From: Acinetobacter bereziniae LMG 1003 = CIP 70.12
Lineage (GTDB): Bacteria; Pseudomonadota; Gammaproteobacteria; Pseudomonadales; Moraxellaceae
Direction: 5' to 3'
Length of the DNA: 64,000 nucleotides
Assembly (NCBI RefSeq): GCF_000368925.1
Contig: NZ_KB849756.1
Location: forward strand, 1,317,515 to 1,381,514
The notes under the pieces were generated by a model. It had not been told where the DNA came from. It saw nothing but the letters and a program-made list of their open reading frames with translations, and ran no database searches. The position numbers were made by a program, and so were the translations under genes. Every line of letters starts with the position of its first letter. The first letter of the stretch is position 1. Of this stretch, positions 9,351 to 17,101 are shown one piece after another.

Positions 9351-9722
9351 ATGGATCAGTTAAAAGGTATCGATTGGCAAGCTTGGATCTTCACGTTAGG
9401 ACTCATCATCTTTTTTCGTGAAGCTTCAGTATTTATCATGTCGCAATTTAATCACCCAGAACTGGGCAATTTAACAGGCTTATTAAGCTTATTGGTTGTT
9501 TTGGTTGTTTGGCGTAAATTCAAAAAAATTCCAGCGCGACTGGTCGATACCAACAATAAATTAATGAAAGAAAGTGGCTTTGCATTTCTGCCTATCTGTG
9601 CAGGCTCATTGATCATGTTGGTGAGCATGGGCAAAGAAATTCCATTATTTTTAGTGATTATGTTTGTTAGTACGCTGATTCCATTATGGATTTATGCAAA
9701 AATGGCAAAAAAGTGGTTATAG
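9351..9722 (+). CDS. LrgA/CidA-family holin-like membrane protein
   Basis: A 123-residue integral membrane protein with about four helices (roughly 13-30, 41-55, 76-92 and 97-117). It matches the LrgA/CidA family, with the typical ESGFAFLPICAGSLIMLV segment corresponding to the conserved FVPAGVG region. It is 9 bp upstream of an LrgB-family gene, the usual operon layout. In Gram-positives the pair modulates murein hydrolase export and cell death; in some bacteria the pair exports or imports small organic acids such as pyruvate. Which applies here is unknown. Confidence 0.75.
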   Translation: MDQLKGIDWQAWIFTLGLIIFFREASVFIMSQFNHPELGNLTGLLSLLVVLVVWRKFKKIPARLVDTNNKLMKESGFAFLPICAGSLIMLVSMGKEIPLFLVIMFVSTLIPLWIYAKMAKKWL

Positions 9723-9731
9723 GAGAAACAT

Positions 9732-10400
9732 ATGTTAAGTGTACTGACTGGTTTTTTAATCACTTTAATTGCTTATCTTGCTGCAAAACCCATCAATAAG
9801 CGTTTTCCTCAAGTACCATTACTGGTGATAGGCATGTTTTTTGTCATTGGGATTTTAATGTTATTTAAAATTCCTTATGAAAAATACAATACCGATATGA
9901 ATGGACTATTTAGTCACCTCTTGGGTTATGTCACTGTTGCTTTAGCGATTCCTCTGGCTGCAATGCGTTATGATGATTTACCGTTAAAATCTATCGTAGG
10001 TATTTTAGTCTTTGCCAGTATCAGTGCTGTCGCTTTACCCATGAGCTTGGCTTATTTATTACACATGTCTGAACCGACGATTATGGCTTTTGCAACACGT
10101 GCAGTAACGACGCCGATTGCGATCAATATTGCAACTTTATTGCACTCGCCAGTCACTTTAGTAATTTTGATCGTCATTTTATCAGGTGTAATTGGTGCTG
10201 CATTTTCATCGATTATTTTACGTAATATAAATGACGAACGCGCGTCAGGCTTAGCTTTGGGGCTAGCTGCACATGCAATTGGAACTGCGCAAGCATGGCA
10301 ACGTGGCGCAGTTGCTGGGCGTTATGCAGCATTTGGTATGGCTGTAAATGCGGTCTTTACCGCAATCTGGTTGCCAACCTTTATACTGTTTCTTAAATAA
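9732..10400 (+). CDS. LrgB/CidB-family membrane protein
   Basis: A 222-residue polytopic protein of the LrgB family. The conserved TRAVTTPIAINIA and GLALGLAAHAIGTAQAW stretches (about residues 131-143 and 173-189) are hallmarks. Six or seven membrane helices can be drawn. The ATG is preceded by TAGGAGAAACAT, a strong ribosome site, overlapping the end of the LrgA-like gene's region by operon spacing of 9 bp. The two proteins should work as one holin-like or transport unit in the inner membrane. Confidence 0.88.
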   Translation: MLSVLTGFLITLIAYLAAKPINKRFPQVPLLVIGMFFVIGILMLFKIPYEKYNTDMNGLFSHLLGYVTVALAIPLAAMRYDDLPLKSIVGILVFASISAVALPMSLAYLLHMSEPTIMAFATRAVTTPIAINIATLLHSPVTLVILIVILSGVIGAAFSSIILRNINDERASGLALGLAAHAIGTAQAWQRGAVAGRYAAFGMAVNAVFTAIWLPTFILFLK

Positions 10401-10492
10401 GTGTGATTTATTTAACTTTTCACATGATTGCACAGGGTAATTATTCAGCTTAATATGAACTATACTTCCCCATTTTGATAAGGAATCAAGAA

Positions 10493-10936
10493 ATGAGGTT
10501 TAATAAGTTTATTTTAGGGACATTAATTTCCATTTTAAGCTGTAGCAGTATGGCAAAAGATATCACGGGTATCTGGAAAAATATTGATGATAAAACGGGT
10601 TCATCAAAAGCCATTCTTGAAATACGAAAAGAGTCTAACGGGACTTATACTGGTAAAATCATCAAGGTGACGCCACGACCAGGTTATACGCCAAAAGAAA
10701 CCTGTGTAGATTGCCCCGAGCCTTATACCAATAAGCCTATTTTGGGTATGGATGTACTGAAAAATCTAAAACAAAGCAGTGATGAAGATTATGTGGGTGG
10801 CAAAATCATTGACCCATTGACAGGTAAAATCTATTCAATGAAAGCCAAACTCAGCCCAAATGGCAATCGTTTATTATTAAGAGGCTATGTCGGCGTTTCG
10901 GCACTTGGTCGTAGTCAAACTTGGATTCGTGAATAA
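10493..10936 (+). CDS. DUF2147 secreted protein (copy 1)
   Basis: A secreted protein of about 147 residues with a Sec signal peptide (MRFNKF... to about residue 20, cleavage after SSMA) and a DUF2147 domain: DITGIWKNIDD at the start, a C-x-x-C pair in the ETCVDCPEPYTNKPI segment, and a closing LLRGYVG...RSQTWIR. An in-frame TTG at 10475 exists, but the ATG at 10493 is preceded by AAGGAATCAAG and gives the signal peptide directly, so it was chosen. DUF2147 proteins are periplasmic lipocalin-like beta proteins without known function. The next gene is a paralog. Confidence 0.85.
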   Translation: MRFNKFILGTLISILSCSSMAKDITGIWKNIDDKTGSSKAILEIRKESNGTYTGKIIKVTPRPGYTPKETCVDCPEPYTNKPILGMDVLKNLKQSSDEDYVGGKIIDPLTGKIYSMKAKLSPNGNRLLLRGYVGVSALGRSQTWIRE

Positions 10937-10989
10937 TTTAATTCGCGAATCTCTACTTCTTTTATTCAAACAACAAAGTAGGTATGCTG

Positions 10990-11436
10990 ATGAAAAAAGG
11001 ATTTTTCTGTTGTATGCTGTTTACTATCGTCAGCTGGACACATGCCGCTGATATTACTGGAACTTGGCGCACGGTGGATGACAAAACAGGTTATGTCCGT
11101 GCTTATATTCAAATTGAAAAACAAAAAGACGATACTTATGCTGGAAAAATCATTAAAGATTTTCCTGCTCCTGGTGAAGTGCCCTTAACCCAATGTCATA
11201 ACTGCCCTGCTCCATTTACCAATAAGCCAATTATAGGATTGACCATTTTGCAAAAAATGAAAGTTGATCCTAAAGACCCCAACAATTATATCGGCGGTGA
11301 AGTTCTCGATCCTCGTGGAGGCAAAATTTATCATGGTAAAGCACGCCTAAATGCTAGTGGTAACCGACTTACGCTACGTGGCTATATTGGAATATCAATG
11401 ATTGGTCGCAGTCAAACATGGATTAGAATGGAATAA
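10990..11436 (+). CDS. DUF2147 secreted protein (copy 2)
   Basis: A 148-residue paralog of the previous gene, with signal peptide MKKGFFCCMLFTIVSWTHAA and the same DITGTWRTVDD, TQCHNCPAPFTNKPI (two cysteines) and LRGYIG...RSQTWIR blocks. The start was set at 10990 because AAGTAGG lies seven bases ahead; the ATG at 10984 would be too close to it. It is 53 bp downstream of copy 1 and likely in the same transcript. Tandem duplication with divergence suggests different ligands or expression, but nothing in the sequence shows which. Confidence 0.85.
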   Translation: MKKGFFCCMLFTIVSWTHAADITGTWRTVDDKTGYVRAYIQIEKQKDDTYAGKIIKDFPAPGEVPLTQCHNCPAPFTNKPIIGLTILQKMKVDPKDPNNYIGGEVLDPRGGKIYHGKARLNASGNRLTLRGYIGISMIGRSQTWIRME

Positions 11437-11784
11437 TTATCCTTTCAAGCTCAATTCAATGTGCTAATAAATAATGAGCTACTCATTGGATTTAAACCCC
11501 AAACAGTCACCTATTTCAGCTCAGCAGGACTAAAGTCCTGCTTTGTGTATAACGCAAATTGAGACAGCATCTCGTTAAAATCACTTAATCTGTAAACATA
11601 AAACACGGCATCATACATATTTGCCATCATCAAATAGCTAAAGCTGATCTCTTTTATCCATCATTTACATGTTTAATTTCCCGATAAAACCTGTTTTATA
11701 AAATTCAACTCTACGCAAATTTTTAAAGGAATATTAAGCTTTGGCTATTTATATATGCACCATGTCCAACATGGTTGCATCGAT
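11437..11784. other. Intergenic stretch at the left edge of the accessory island
   Basis: This region has no supported gene. A hairpin with arms AGCAGGAC/GTCCTGCT and loop TAAA at 11523-11542 is followed by TTTGTG, a plausible but weak terminator for the DUF2147 pair. The remainder becomes AT-rich towards the truncated TupA-like gene, with no strong ribosome site ahead of that gene's first ATGs. Confidence 0.5.
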
Positions 11785-12179
11785 ATGTATAACCATCTCA
11801 CCTATCTCGCAAAAATCATCAGAACTTATTTTGTTCCAGATAAAACCTACCTAAGCAAAAGATTCGTACAAAAATTAGGATATCTTCCGAACTTGTATCA
11901 TCCACAAAGTTTCAATGAAAAAGTAACTTCGAGGATGATTTTTGAGCGAAATTCTCTTTATACCGCACTGGCTGACAAACTTACGGTTAGACAATTGATT
12001 GAAGATAAGATTTGCATTTCACATGTGGTACCACTGCTTGGTGTACATCATTGTTTTAATGAAATTAACTTTGATCAGTTGCCTGAAAAATTTGTCTTAA
12101 AATGCAATCATGACAGTGGTAGTGCCTTGGTTTGTAAAGATAAAAATCAATTCGATTTTAAAAAAGCCGAGCGCAACCA
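11785..12179 (+). pseudogene. Truncated TupA-like ATP-grasp glycosyltransferase-family gene
   Basis: The N-terminal part of a TupA-like ATP-grasp protein, a family found in capsule, teichuronopeptide and surface-polysaccharide loci. About 131 residues are native, with recognisable LPNLYHPQSFNEKV, LADKLTVRQLIEDKI and LPEKFVLKCNHDSG stretches. After ...KKAERN (about 12178) the reading frame continues into an IS4-family transposase fragment read backwards and stops at 12210, so the catalytic C-terminal half is lost. An earlier ATG at 11755 is in frame, but the one at 11785 gives the usual family start. The missing 3' part is not found on the other side of the IS fragment. Confidence 0.75.
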
Positions 12180-12805
12180 GATGGAACCAATAACTGATGA
12201 GCCAGTGTGAGTTCTCCCTGATCCATACTGCCAAGTTTGGCGTCAATAATTTCATGAGTATTGGTGTTAACCAAACATGTTGCTCTTACTTGTGGATAGG
12301 GTGCAATAGCTGTTTTACCTTTGGATGAACCGAAGTGTTTAAAGTTTTCATCTGTAAGAGGCATTGACCAGACTACACCATCAACAGCACATATCTGAAG
12401 TCCATGAAAATCTGGATACTGTTGTTGTGCATCCTTAAACCAAGCCTGACTTAAGATTGAAAATAAAACACTCAGGGGTTCCAAACCTAGACGTTGTCTG
12501 GCTTGTACAGATGCGCTAGGAGCACAATAGTCAGTTGTTCCAAACACAAGTTGTAATTGTTGTACGACATACCAAATGGGTTGATCACGAAATAAGGCAA
12601 GTCCAATCACCAGCCAAACCACATGCTCAGCAGGTAATTTTCTTTTTCGAATAGATGCTTTCCCTGTCTGTTGCAGGCTCTGTTCAATCCAGTTTAAATC
12701 GATCAACTCACTAAAATGAGCTAATGTTAAAGAAGATTGTTGTGAAGTAAGTTCTAGATTTTGAGATAAAGTCATAAAAAAATGAGCATATTTATATACA
12801 CTCAT
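12179..12805 (-). pseudogene. IS4-family transposase, C-terminal half missing
   Basis: About 207 residues of an IS4-type DDE transposase. The N-terminal IS4 domain is recognisable (LPAEHVVWLVIGLALFRDQP, then DYCAPSASVQARQRLG), as is the first catalytic Asp in ICAVDGVVW. The frame is lost just after LAHQLLVPS, before the second Asp and the YREK-type Glu region, so it cannot be active. Translation would run on through antisense TupA sequence to 12158. MTLSQNLEL at residue 11 (12775) may be the true start. Confidence 0.85.
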
Positions 12806-12850
12806 TTTTACCGCATTTTAACTTTTTTGTCTTAACTGATCAGCATTCCA
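12179..12850 (-). mobile_element. IS4-family insertion sequence fragment
   Basis: This is the left portion of an IS4-family element, with its 5' end and about half of its transposase gene. The left boundary is uncertain and lies near 12850, where CTTAACTGATCAGCATT is seen on the plus strand. The right part of the element is absent: at about 12179 the sequence turns into a TupA-like gene. So this is a deletion or recombination scar, not a complete insertion, and no target duplication can be expected. Confidence 0.7.
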
Positions 12851-12881
12851 CTCTGGTGAGTGGGTTTGGTTTCTTGTATGC

Positions 12882-13565
12882 CTACTTTATTTCAAGTGGA
12901 AAGAATAACTTGTGGTTTGTTACTCTCGCACCAGCCATAAACATTCTGGCTTTAGAGTCCCTAAACTCATATGCTGACCAAACCAATCCAGCATAAAAGT
13001 CTATGAACTGCAACTCCAAGCATTTTGAACTATCCATAGGTGACACATTACAAGATTGATTTTCCACATAATGTTCAATAGATTGCTCTAAAATCATTTG
13101 GTTTAAATACTCACCCATATTCCATTTTGTATTGACTTTTTCACTACGTCTATCAGGCATGAAATCTACGAATTTTGATTCACATATTGGTTTTAATAAC
13201 AAACACTTAATCATGTAGTTATACAAAACGTTTGGGTCTTTCTTCATTTTTGAATTTACATACTCTTTATGAACCGTAATTGATCTCAATTGGATATCTT
13301 TGTGTTCTGAGAGCAGCTTTGCCACCAGTCTTAGAAAAAGTTCTTTATCTGCTGTATTTAAATCAACAGACTTCAATTCATTACTAAGCGGTCTATTTCT
13401 CTTTTTGTATAATGCTCGTACGATACGTTGAATATATTTAGATTTTTCTTCAGGCATACAAATAGCAGCTAAGGTTAGCATTCTGCTTGACCCACCTTTT
13501 TGATAAGGATCATGCATATTCCAGCCTAAATCACCACTCTCATCCAAATATATAAATGTTCGCAT
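12882..13565 (-). CDS. DUF3800 protein
   Basis: A 227-residue DUF3800 protein. The family has an RNase H-like fold, and the signature Y-L-D-E-S-G-D is at residues 6-12, with further acidic and basic residues downstream (LNTADKELF, DFMPDRRSEKV) and a late conserved block LELQFIDFYAGLVW. Members are often found in mobile regions near defence genes, and RNA motifs linked to them have been described. The ATG has no good ribosome site. Only 22 bp separate it from the T-run of an intrinsic terminator that ends a structured RNA with its own promoter, so the gene is probably expressed by readthrough. Nuclease activity is possible from the fold but unproven. Confidence 0.85.
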   Translation of the reverse strand: MRTFIYLDESGDLGWNMHDPYQKGGSSRMLTLAAICMPEEKSKYIQRIVRALYKKRNRPLSNELKSVDLNTADKELFLRLVAKLLSEHKDIQLRSITVHKEYVNSKMKKDPNVLYNYMIKCLLLKPICESKFVDFMPDRRSEKVNTKWNMGEYLNQMILEQSIEHYVENQSCNVSPMDSSKCLELQFIDFYAGLVWSAYEFRDSKARMFMAGARVTNHKLFFPLEIK

Positions 13566-13587
13566 AAATAATTTATTATCAAGTATT

Positions 13588-13615
13588 AAAAAAGCCTCTA
13601 AATAATTTTAGAGGC
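13588..13615 (-). terminator. Intrinsic terminator between small RNA and DUF3800 gene
   Basis: A perfect 9-bp stem (GCCTCTAAA/TTTAGAGGC) with a 4-nt loop at 13594-13615 is followed on the minus strand by six Ts (13593-13588). It would end the RNA and leave DUF3800 expression dependent on readthrough. Confidence 0.85.
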
Positions 13616-13730
13616 TCTAGAATTCAGGTGCGGCACCTAGAGGCAACTTACTTACAGTAAGTTTACGATTATCGCAGGATTTATCGTACCTCGGTCTAGG
13701 CGTGGATTATTTATACCGCGCTGCGACTAC
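13588..13730 (-). ncRNA. Structured small RNA directly upstream of the DUF3800 gene
   Basis: A candidate RNA of about 143 nt read on the minus strand. It starts just after a good promoter and ends at an intrinsic terminator. Visible pairings: 13721-13727 with 13671-13677 (GTCGCAG/CTGCGAT, one wobble) closing the 5' domain; a perfect 7-bp hairpin 13645-13663; a GGTG/CACC hairpin around 13626-13638; CTCTAG at 13615-13620 with CTAGAG at 13637-13642; and the terminator stem. No ORF fits inside. It could be a DUF3800-associated RNA motif, or a C4-like antisense RNA of the kind repeated in Acinetobacter genomes. Confidence 0.7.
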
Positions 13731-13736
13731 ATGCTT

Positions 13737-13766
13737 ATAATACCCATTAAACATGGCATAGGTCAA
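13737..13766 (-). promoter_or_regulatory. Sigma-70 promoter of the small RNA
   Basis: On the minus strand: -35 TTGACC (13761-13766), an 18-bp spacer, and -10 TATTAT (13737-13742), placing the start near 13730. The -35 lies inside an imperfect palindrome CATAG-8-CTATG, so a repressor or activator could act here. A second, weaker copy of the same segment is found about 166 bp further upstream. Confidence 0.7.
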
Positions 13767-13784
13767 CATCTATGGTATCAGTAA
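13751..13784. repeat. Promoter-region repeat, copy 1
   Basis: This 34-bp segment matches 13917-13950 at 26 of 34 positions by eye. The shared core is GGCATA-R-GT...TCTAT-K-GTATCA. In copy 1 it includes the -35 of the RNA promoter. Confidence 0.6.
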
Positions 13785-13916
13785 GAATTCTTTTGTTAAT
13801 AGCTATTATATTACTAAAAAATCTCAACTACCCATATAAAATATTGTTTTATATATAAAATTCAATTAACTTTACTCTAAAACAGTATTCAATAGTTACA
13901 ACTTAATAACTATCCA

Positions 13917-13950
13917 AAACGGCATAAGTAAATGTCTATTGTATCACTAA
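13917..13950. repeat. Promoter-region repeat, copy 2
   Basis: The second copy of the 13751-13784 segment. On the minus strand it gives a weaker promoter-like pair, TTTACT then TTATTA at 17-18 bp. No structured RNA like the one after copy 1 follows it. Between the copies is a perfect hairpin ATATAAAA-TATTG-TTTTATAT at 13834-13854. Confidence 0.5.
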
Positions 13951-13996
13951 AAAAATCCTAAATTAGTTATTTTTGGTACTAAGTTGCTCTCAAAAA

Positions 13997-14013
13997 AACC
14001 TCCCGAGAGGGAT
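13997..14013 (-). terminator. Intrinsic terminator after the degenerate small ORF
   Basis: On the minus strand CCTC-TCGG-GAGG is followed by seven Ts. It lies about 10 bp beyond the stop codon of the ORF ending at 14022 and would end its transcript before the DUF3800 RNA promoter region. Confidence 0.7.
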
Positions 14014-14021
14014 AACGCTTA

Positions 14022-14243
14022 TCACAGATCCACCAAACGAGCGGTGAGCTCTGGAAAAATTTGAGCAACCACGATGATACTGTCACGTTTACCTTGTTCA
14101 CCTGTGAACTCAAATACATTTGTAAATTTATTAGGACTTAGTTTTAATTCTAATTCTTGCGCCCATGCTTTTGCATCTCTCAGAGTTGTAAAGGTTTGGT
14201 ACTGTGACGAATGAGGCTTAATGCCAACAGTAGCGGTTATACT
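14022..14243 (-). pseudogene. Small unknown ORF without a start codon, possibly phage-derived
   Basis: An open frame of about 73 codons reading SITATVGIKPHSSQYQTF...AWAQELELKLSPNKF...and ending ELTARLVDL-stop. The stretch FTTLRDAKAWAQELE has the look of phage or integrase-neighbourhood small proteins, but no family is recognised. In this frame there is no ATG, GTG or TTG after the in-frame TAG a short way upstream. Instead an A6-G-A7 tract sits where the start should be, suggesting a slipped or mutated start. A terminator follows directly. It is treated as a decayed gene, but a rare start codon is not excluded. Confidence 0.5.
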
Positions 14244-14427
14244 TTTTTTCTTTTTTAATATGTTCCCATTCTAATTTCAACCTTGTCGCACTTAATTTCT
14301 AAATTCATTGTATTTTAAATCAAATGGATTTTTAAATTAAAATCTAAGTTGTTGTTATTTACATATTATCTTAAAATCAGATAAACCATACTTAAAAATA
14401 AAGCCACTGGATGTGGCTTTATTCAGA

Positions 14428-15276
14428 TCACATCACTGGATTATCAACTTTAAAAATTTCTTTATCTTCTAGTCGATATGCAATCAATTGATGCCCCCAT
14501 ACACAGCCACCATCCACATTTTGAATTTGTGAACTGATGCTTTTACCTTGCAAAGCAGCCCAATGTCCAAAAATAATCTGATGCGTTTGAGCAGTCTTTG
14601 ATTCAAACTCAAACCAAGGCTGAAATCCTTCAGGCATCGGTTCATCCAGCGCATCTTTAAAACTAAACTCTAAACGACCTTGAGCATCGGTTAAACGCAT
14701 ACGGGTAAGATAATTGGTAATACAGCGTCGTCGTGCATTGCCCTGTAAATTATCTTCCCACAATGCAGGTTCAGCACCATACATCTCTTTTAGAAATGAA
14801 TCGAGTACGTCAAAATCATCATCCGCCAATACAGTTTCGACTTCTTTTGCCAAAACAGCAGTTTGTTCTGCATCCCAAATATTGGGAATACCAGCATGCG
14901 TCAAAATAGTCTGAGGGTTTGGAAAAAGACACAAAGGCTGCTTACGTAACCAGTCAATCAACTCATCACTTTCCAAAGCGTGAATGACATCATCAATATG
15001 ATCTTTGTCTTTAAGTTTTTTGATCCCACGAGCAACTGCCAGTAAATTTAAATCATGGTTCCCCAACACTGTTGCAGCGCAGCCTCGCTCGCATAGTTTT
15101 TTAATAAAGCGTAATGCACCTACTGAGTTTTCACCACGCGCAACCAAATCACCTGCAAACCAAATGTAATCTTGATCAGCATCAAACTGTATTGCTTTCA
15201 ATAATGCTTTCAGTGCTTCAAAACAACCTTGTACATCACCAATCACATAATTAAATCTGACATTTTCTCGTGACAT
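14428..15276 (-). CDS. apaH: Bis(5'-nucleosyl)-tetraphosphatase, symmetrical (ApaH)
   Basis: A 282-residue ApaH that cuts diadenosine tetraphosphate into two ADP and, in E. coli, removes Np4 caps from RNA. The phosphoesterase motifs are in order: G-D-V-Q-G-C (13-18), G-D-L-V-A-R-G-E (about 41-48), G-N-H-D-L (about 72-76) and the late H-A-G-I-P (about 148) and G-H-W-A-A. It begins 2 bp after the rsmA stop, so the two are translationally close in the pdxA-rsmA-apaH operon. apaG, usual between them in enterics, is missing here. Confidence 0.96.
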   Translation of the reverse strand: MSRENVRFNYVIGDVQGCFEALKALLKAIQFDADQDYIWFAGDLVARGENSVGALRFIKKLCERGCAATVLGNHDLNLLAVARGIKKLKDKDHIDDVIHALESDELIDWLRKQPLCLFPNPQTILTHAGIPNIWDAEQTAVLAKEVETVLADDDFDVLDSFLKEMYGAEPALWEDNLQGNARRRCITNYLTRMRLTDAQGRLEFSFKDALDEPMPEGFQPWFEFESKTAQTHQIIFGHWAALQGKSISSQIQNVDGGCVWGHQLIAYRLEDKEIFKVDNPVM

Positions 15277-15278
15277 TT

Positions 15279-16091
15279 TTAAGCCACCATCTGATCTGAC
15301 AATGCTACAAACTGAGCCAGACTCAATGTTTCTGGGCGCGCCATTGGATCAACACCTGCCCGCTCAAAACCATCTTCAACCAACATCCCTTTTAAACTGT
15401 TACGTAAAGTTTTTCGACGTTGGGTAAATACATGCGAAACCAAACGTGCCAATGCTTTTTCATTTTTGGCGATTATTGGCTTAGTTGCATAAGGCTCTAA
15501 ACGAAAGACTGCAGATGTTACTTTTGGTGGTGGATTAAAAGAGCCAGGCGGTACTTCAAATAAAAAGGTAGGTTTGCAATAATATTGGATCATCACAGAC
15601 AAACGACCATATTCTTTGGTATTTGGTTCCGCTGTAATACGATCTACGACTTCTTTTTGCAACATGAAGTGCATATCTTTGACTTTATCGCCAAACTCTA
15701 AAAGATGGAAAAGCAAAGGGGTCGAAATATTATATGGCAAATTTCCAACCACACGTAATGGGCGATCTTGTTGAAACAGCTCAGAAAAGTCATATTTTAA
15801 TGCATCTGTTTCAATGATTGTTAAACGCTCAGGATGTGGGACACGACCAGGTAAACCTGCTGCCAAATCACGGTCTAACTCAACCACAGTTAAAGCATCA
15901 CATTCACCAATCAAAGGTGAAGTTAGTGCCGCAAGACCTGGACCAATTTCAACAATATTGTCACCTGTGCGTGGTGCAACAGAACGCACAATTTTTGCAA
16001 TTACACGTTGGTCATGTAAAAAGTTTTGACCAAAACGCTTTCGCGTATGATGCCCTTCATCTTTTGGGTTTAAGGCATTAATTTGATACAT
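15279..16091 (-). CDS. rsmA: 16S rRNA (A1518/A1519) dimethyltransferase RsmA (KsgA)
   Basis: A 270-residue adenosine dimethyltransferase that modifies two adenosines in the 3' hairpin of 16S rRNA during late 30S assembly. Seen: the KRFGQNFLHD entry motif (about 18-27), the SAM-binding VEIGPGLAALTSPL stretch (about 48-61) and the catalytic NLPYNIS (about 117-123). It follows pdxA by 38 bp and precedes apaH by 2 bp on the same strand. Loss of this gene gives kasugamycin resistance in other species. Confidence 0.97.
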   Translation of the reverse strand: MYQINALNPKDEGHHTRKRFGQNFLHDQRVIAKIVRSVAPRTGDNIVEIGPGLAALTSPLIGECDALTVVELDRDLAAGLPGRVPHPERLTIIETDALKYDFSELFQQDRPLRVVGNLPYNISTPLLFHLLEFGDKVKDMHFMLQKEVVDRITAEPNTKEYGRLSVMIQYYCKPTFLFEVPPGSFNPPPKVTSAVFRLEPYATKPIIAKNEKALARLVSHVFTQRRKTLRNSLKGMLVEDGFERAGVDPMARPETLSLAQFVALSDQMVA

Positions 16092-16129
16092 AAAAAATTT
16101 CCAACGCGGTATATAAGTTTGTTTACCAA

Positions 16130-17101
16130 TTAATTTGATCGGGCAAGGTCAAGTGCCAAATCAACTGCGACATGTAAACTTGAACTCTTTGCAAGCCCAG
16201 TACCCGCAAGATGTAATGCAGTACCATGATCGACAGATGTACGAATAAAAGGTAAACCTAAAGTAATATTGATGGCTTCACCAAACCCCTGTGATTTTAA
16301 CACAGGTAAACCTTGATCGTGATACATCGCTAAAACTGCATCCGCATTTTTTAAATTATCTGGCGTAAACAAAGTATCTGCGGGCATACTTAAACTGAGC
16401 TGTATACCTTGTGCACGATAGCTTTCAAGTACTGGATTAATCGTATCGATTTCTTCATGCCCTAAATACCCACCTTCTCCTGCATGAGGATTTAGTCCAC
16501 AGACCAGAATGCGCGGCTGACTAATTTTGAATTTTGTTTTTAAATCATGAATCAGAATATCGATAATTTGATGTAGGCGTTCTTTAGTGATGGCGTCAGC
16601 AACGTCGCGCAGTGGAAGATGCGTGGTGACCAATGCTACTCTCAGAGTTTTGGTAGCAAGCATCATCACCACACGATCTACACCTGCATACTCTTGATAA
16701 TATTCAGTATGCCCACTGAAATATATTCCAGCATCATTAATAATTGACTTTTGGACAGGTCCTGTTGCCACACCAACACTTGAGCCTTGCATTGCGTAAT
16801 AAGCCGTTCGGCGTAATTGTTCGATCACATAGGCTGAGTTTTGTGGATTAAGTTCCCCTAAGACAACATCCTCATTTAAAGGAACATGCTCGACGTAAAG
16901 CTGACCTTCTGCCAAACCCTGCTTTTGTCCTTGATACTCGATCAACTGAATCGTTTTATTTAAAATTTTGGCACGATCTCTCAGCATATTGATATCAGCC
17001 AATACCACTACTGGACGATCATCAACACGATCTGCCAAATCCAAACTAATATCTGGTCCAATGCCAGCAGGCTCACCGCTGGTTATATATAAAGGAAGCA
17101 T
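16130..17101 (-). CDS. pdxA: 4-hydroxythreonine-4-phosphate dehydrogenase PdxA
   Basis: A 323-residue PdxA for the pyridoxal 5'-phosphate pathway, oxidising 4-phospho-hydroxy-L-threonine with NAD. Seen are the opening YITSGEPAGIGPDI, the metal-site region around SGHTEYYQEY (about 129-138), the GLNPHAGEGGYLG block (about 200-212) and the C-terminal MYHDQGLPVLK and RTSVDHGTALHLAGTG. It is the first gene of the pdxA-rsmA-apaH operon; surA, which often precedes pdxA elsewhere, is not present in the next kilobase. Confidence 0.97.
   Translation of the reverse strand: MLPLYITSGEPAGIGPDISLDLADRVDDRPVVVLADINMLRDRAKILNKTIQLIEYQGQKQGLAEGQLYVEHVPLNEDVVLGELNPQNSAYVIEQLRRTAYYAMQGSSVGVATGPVQKSIINDAGIYFSGHTEYYQEYAGVDRVVMMLATKTLRVALVTTHLPLRDVADAITKERLHQIIDILIHDLKTKFKISQPRILVCGLNPHAGEGGYLGHEEIDTINPVLESYRAQGIQLSLSMPADTLFTPDNLKNADAVLAMYHDQGLPVLKSQGFGEAINITLGLPFIRTSVDHGTALHLAGTGLAKSSSLHVAVDLALDLARSN

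Noticed and set aside
10475..10492. TTG start for the first DUF2147 gene
   Set aside because: The ATG at 10493 has a better placed ribosome site and starts the signal peptide exactly.
11785..14243. A complete prophage or integrative element
   Set aside because: Only scars are present: half an IS, a truncated gene and a decayed ORF. No integrase, attachment-site repeat or structural genes are seen.
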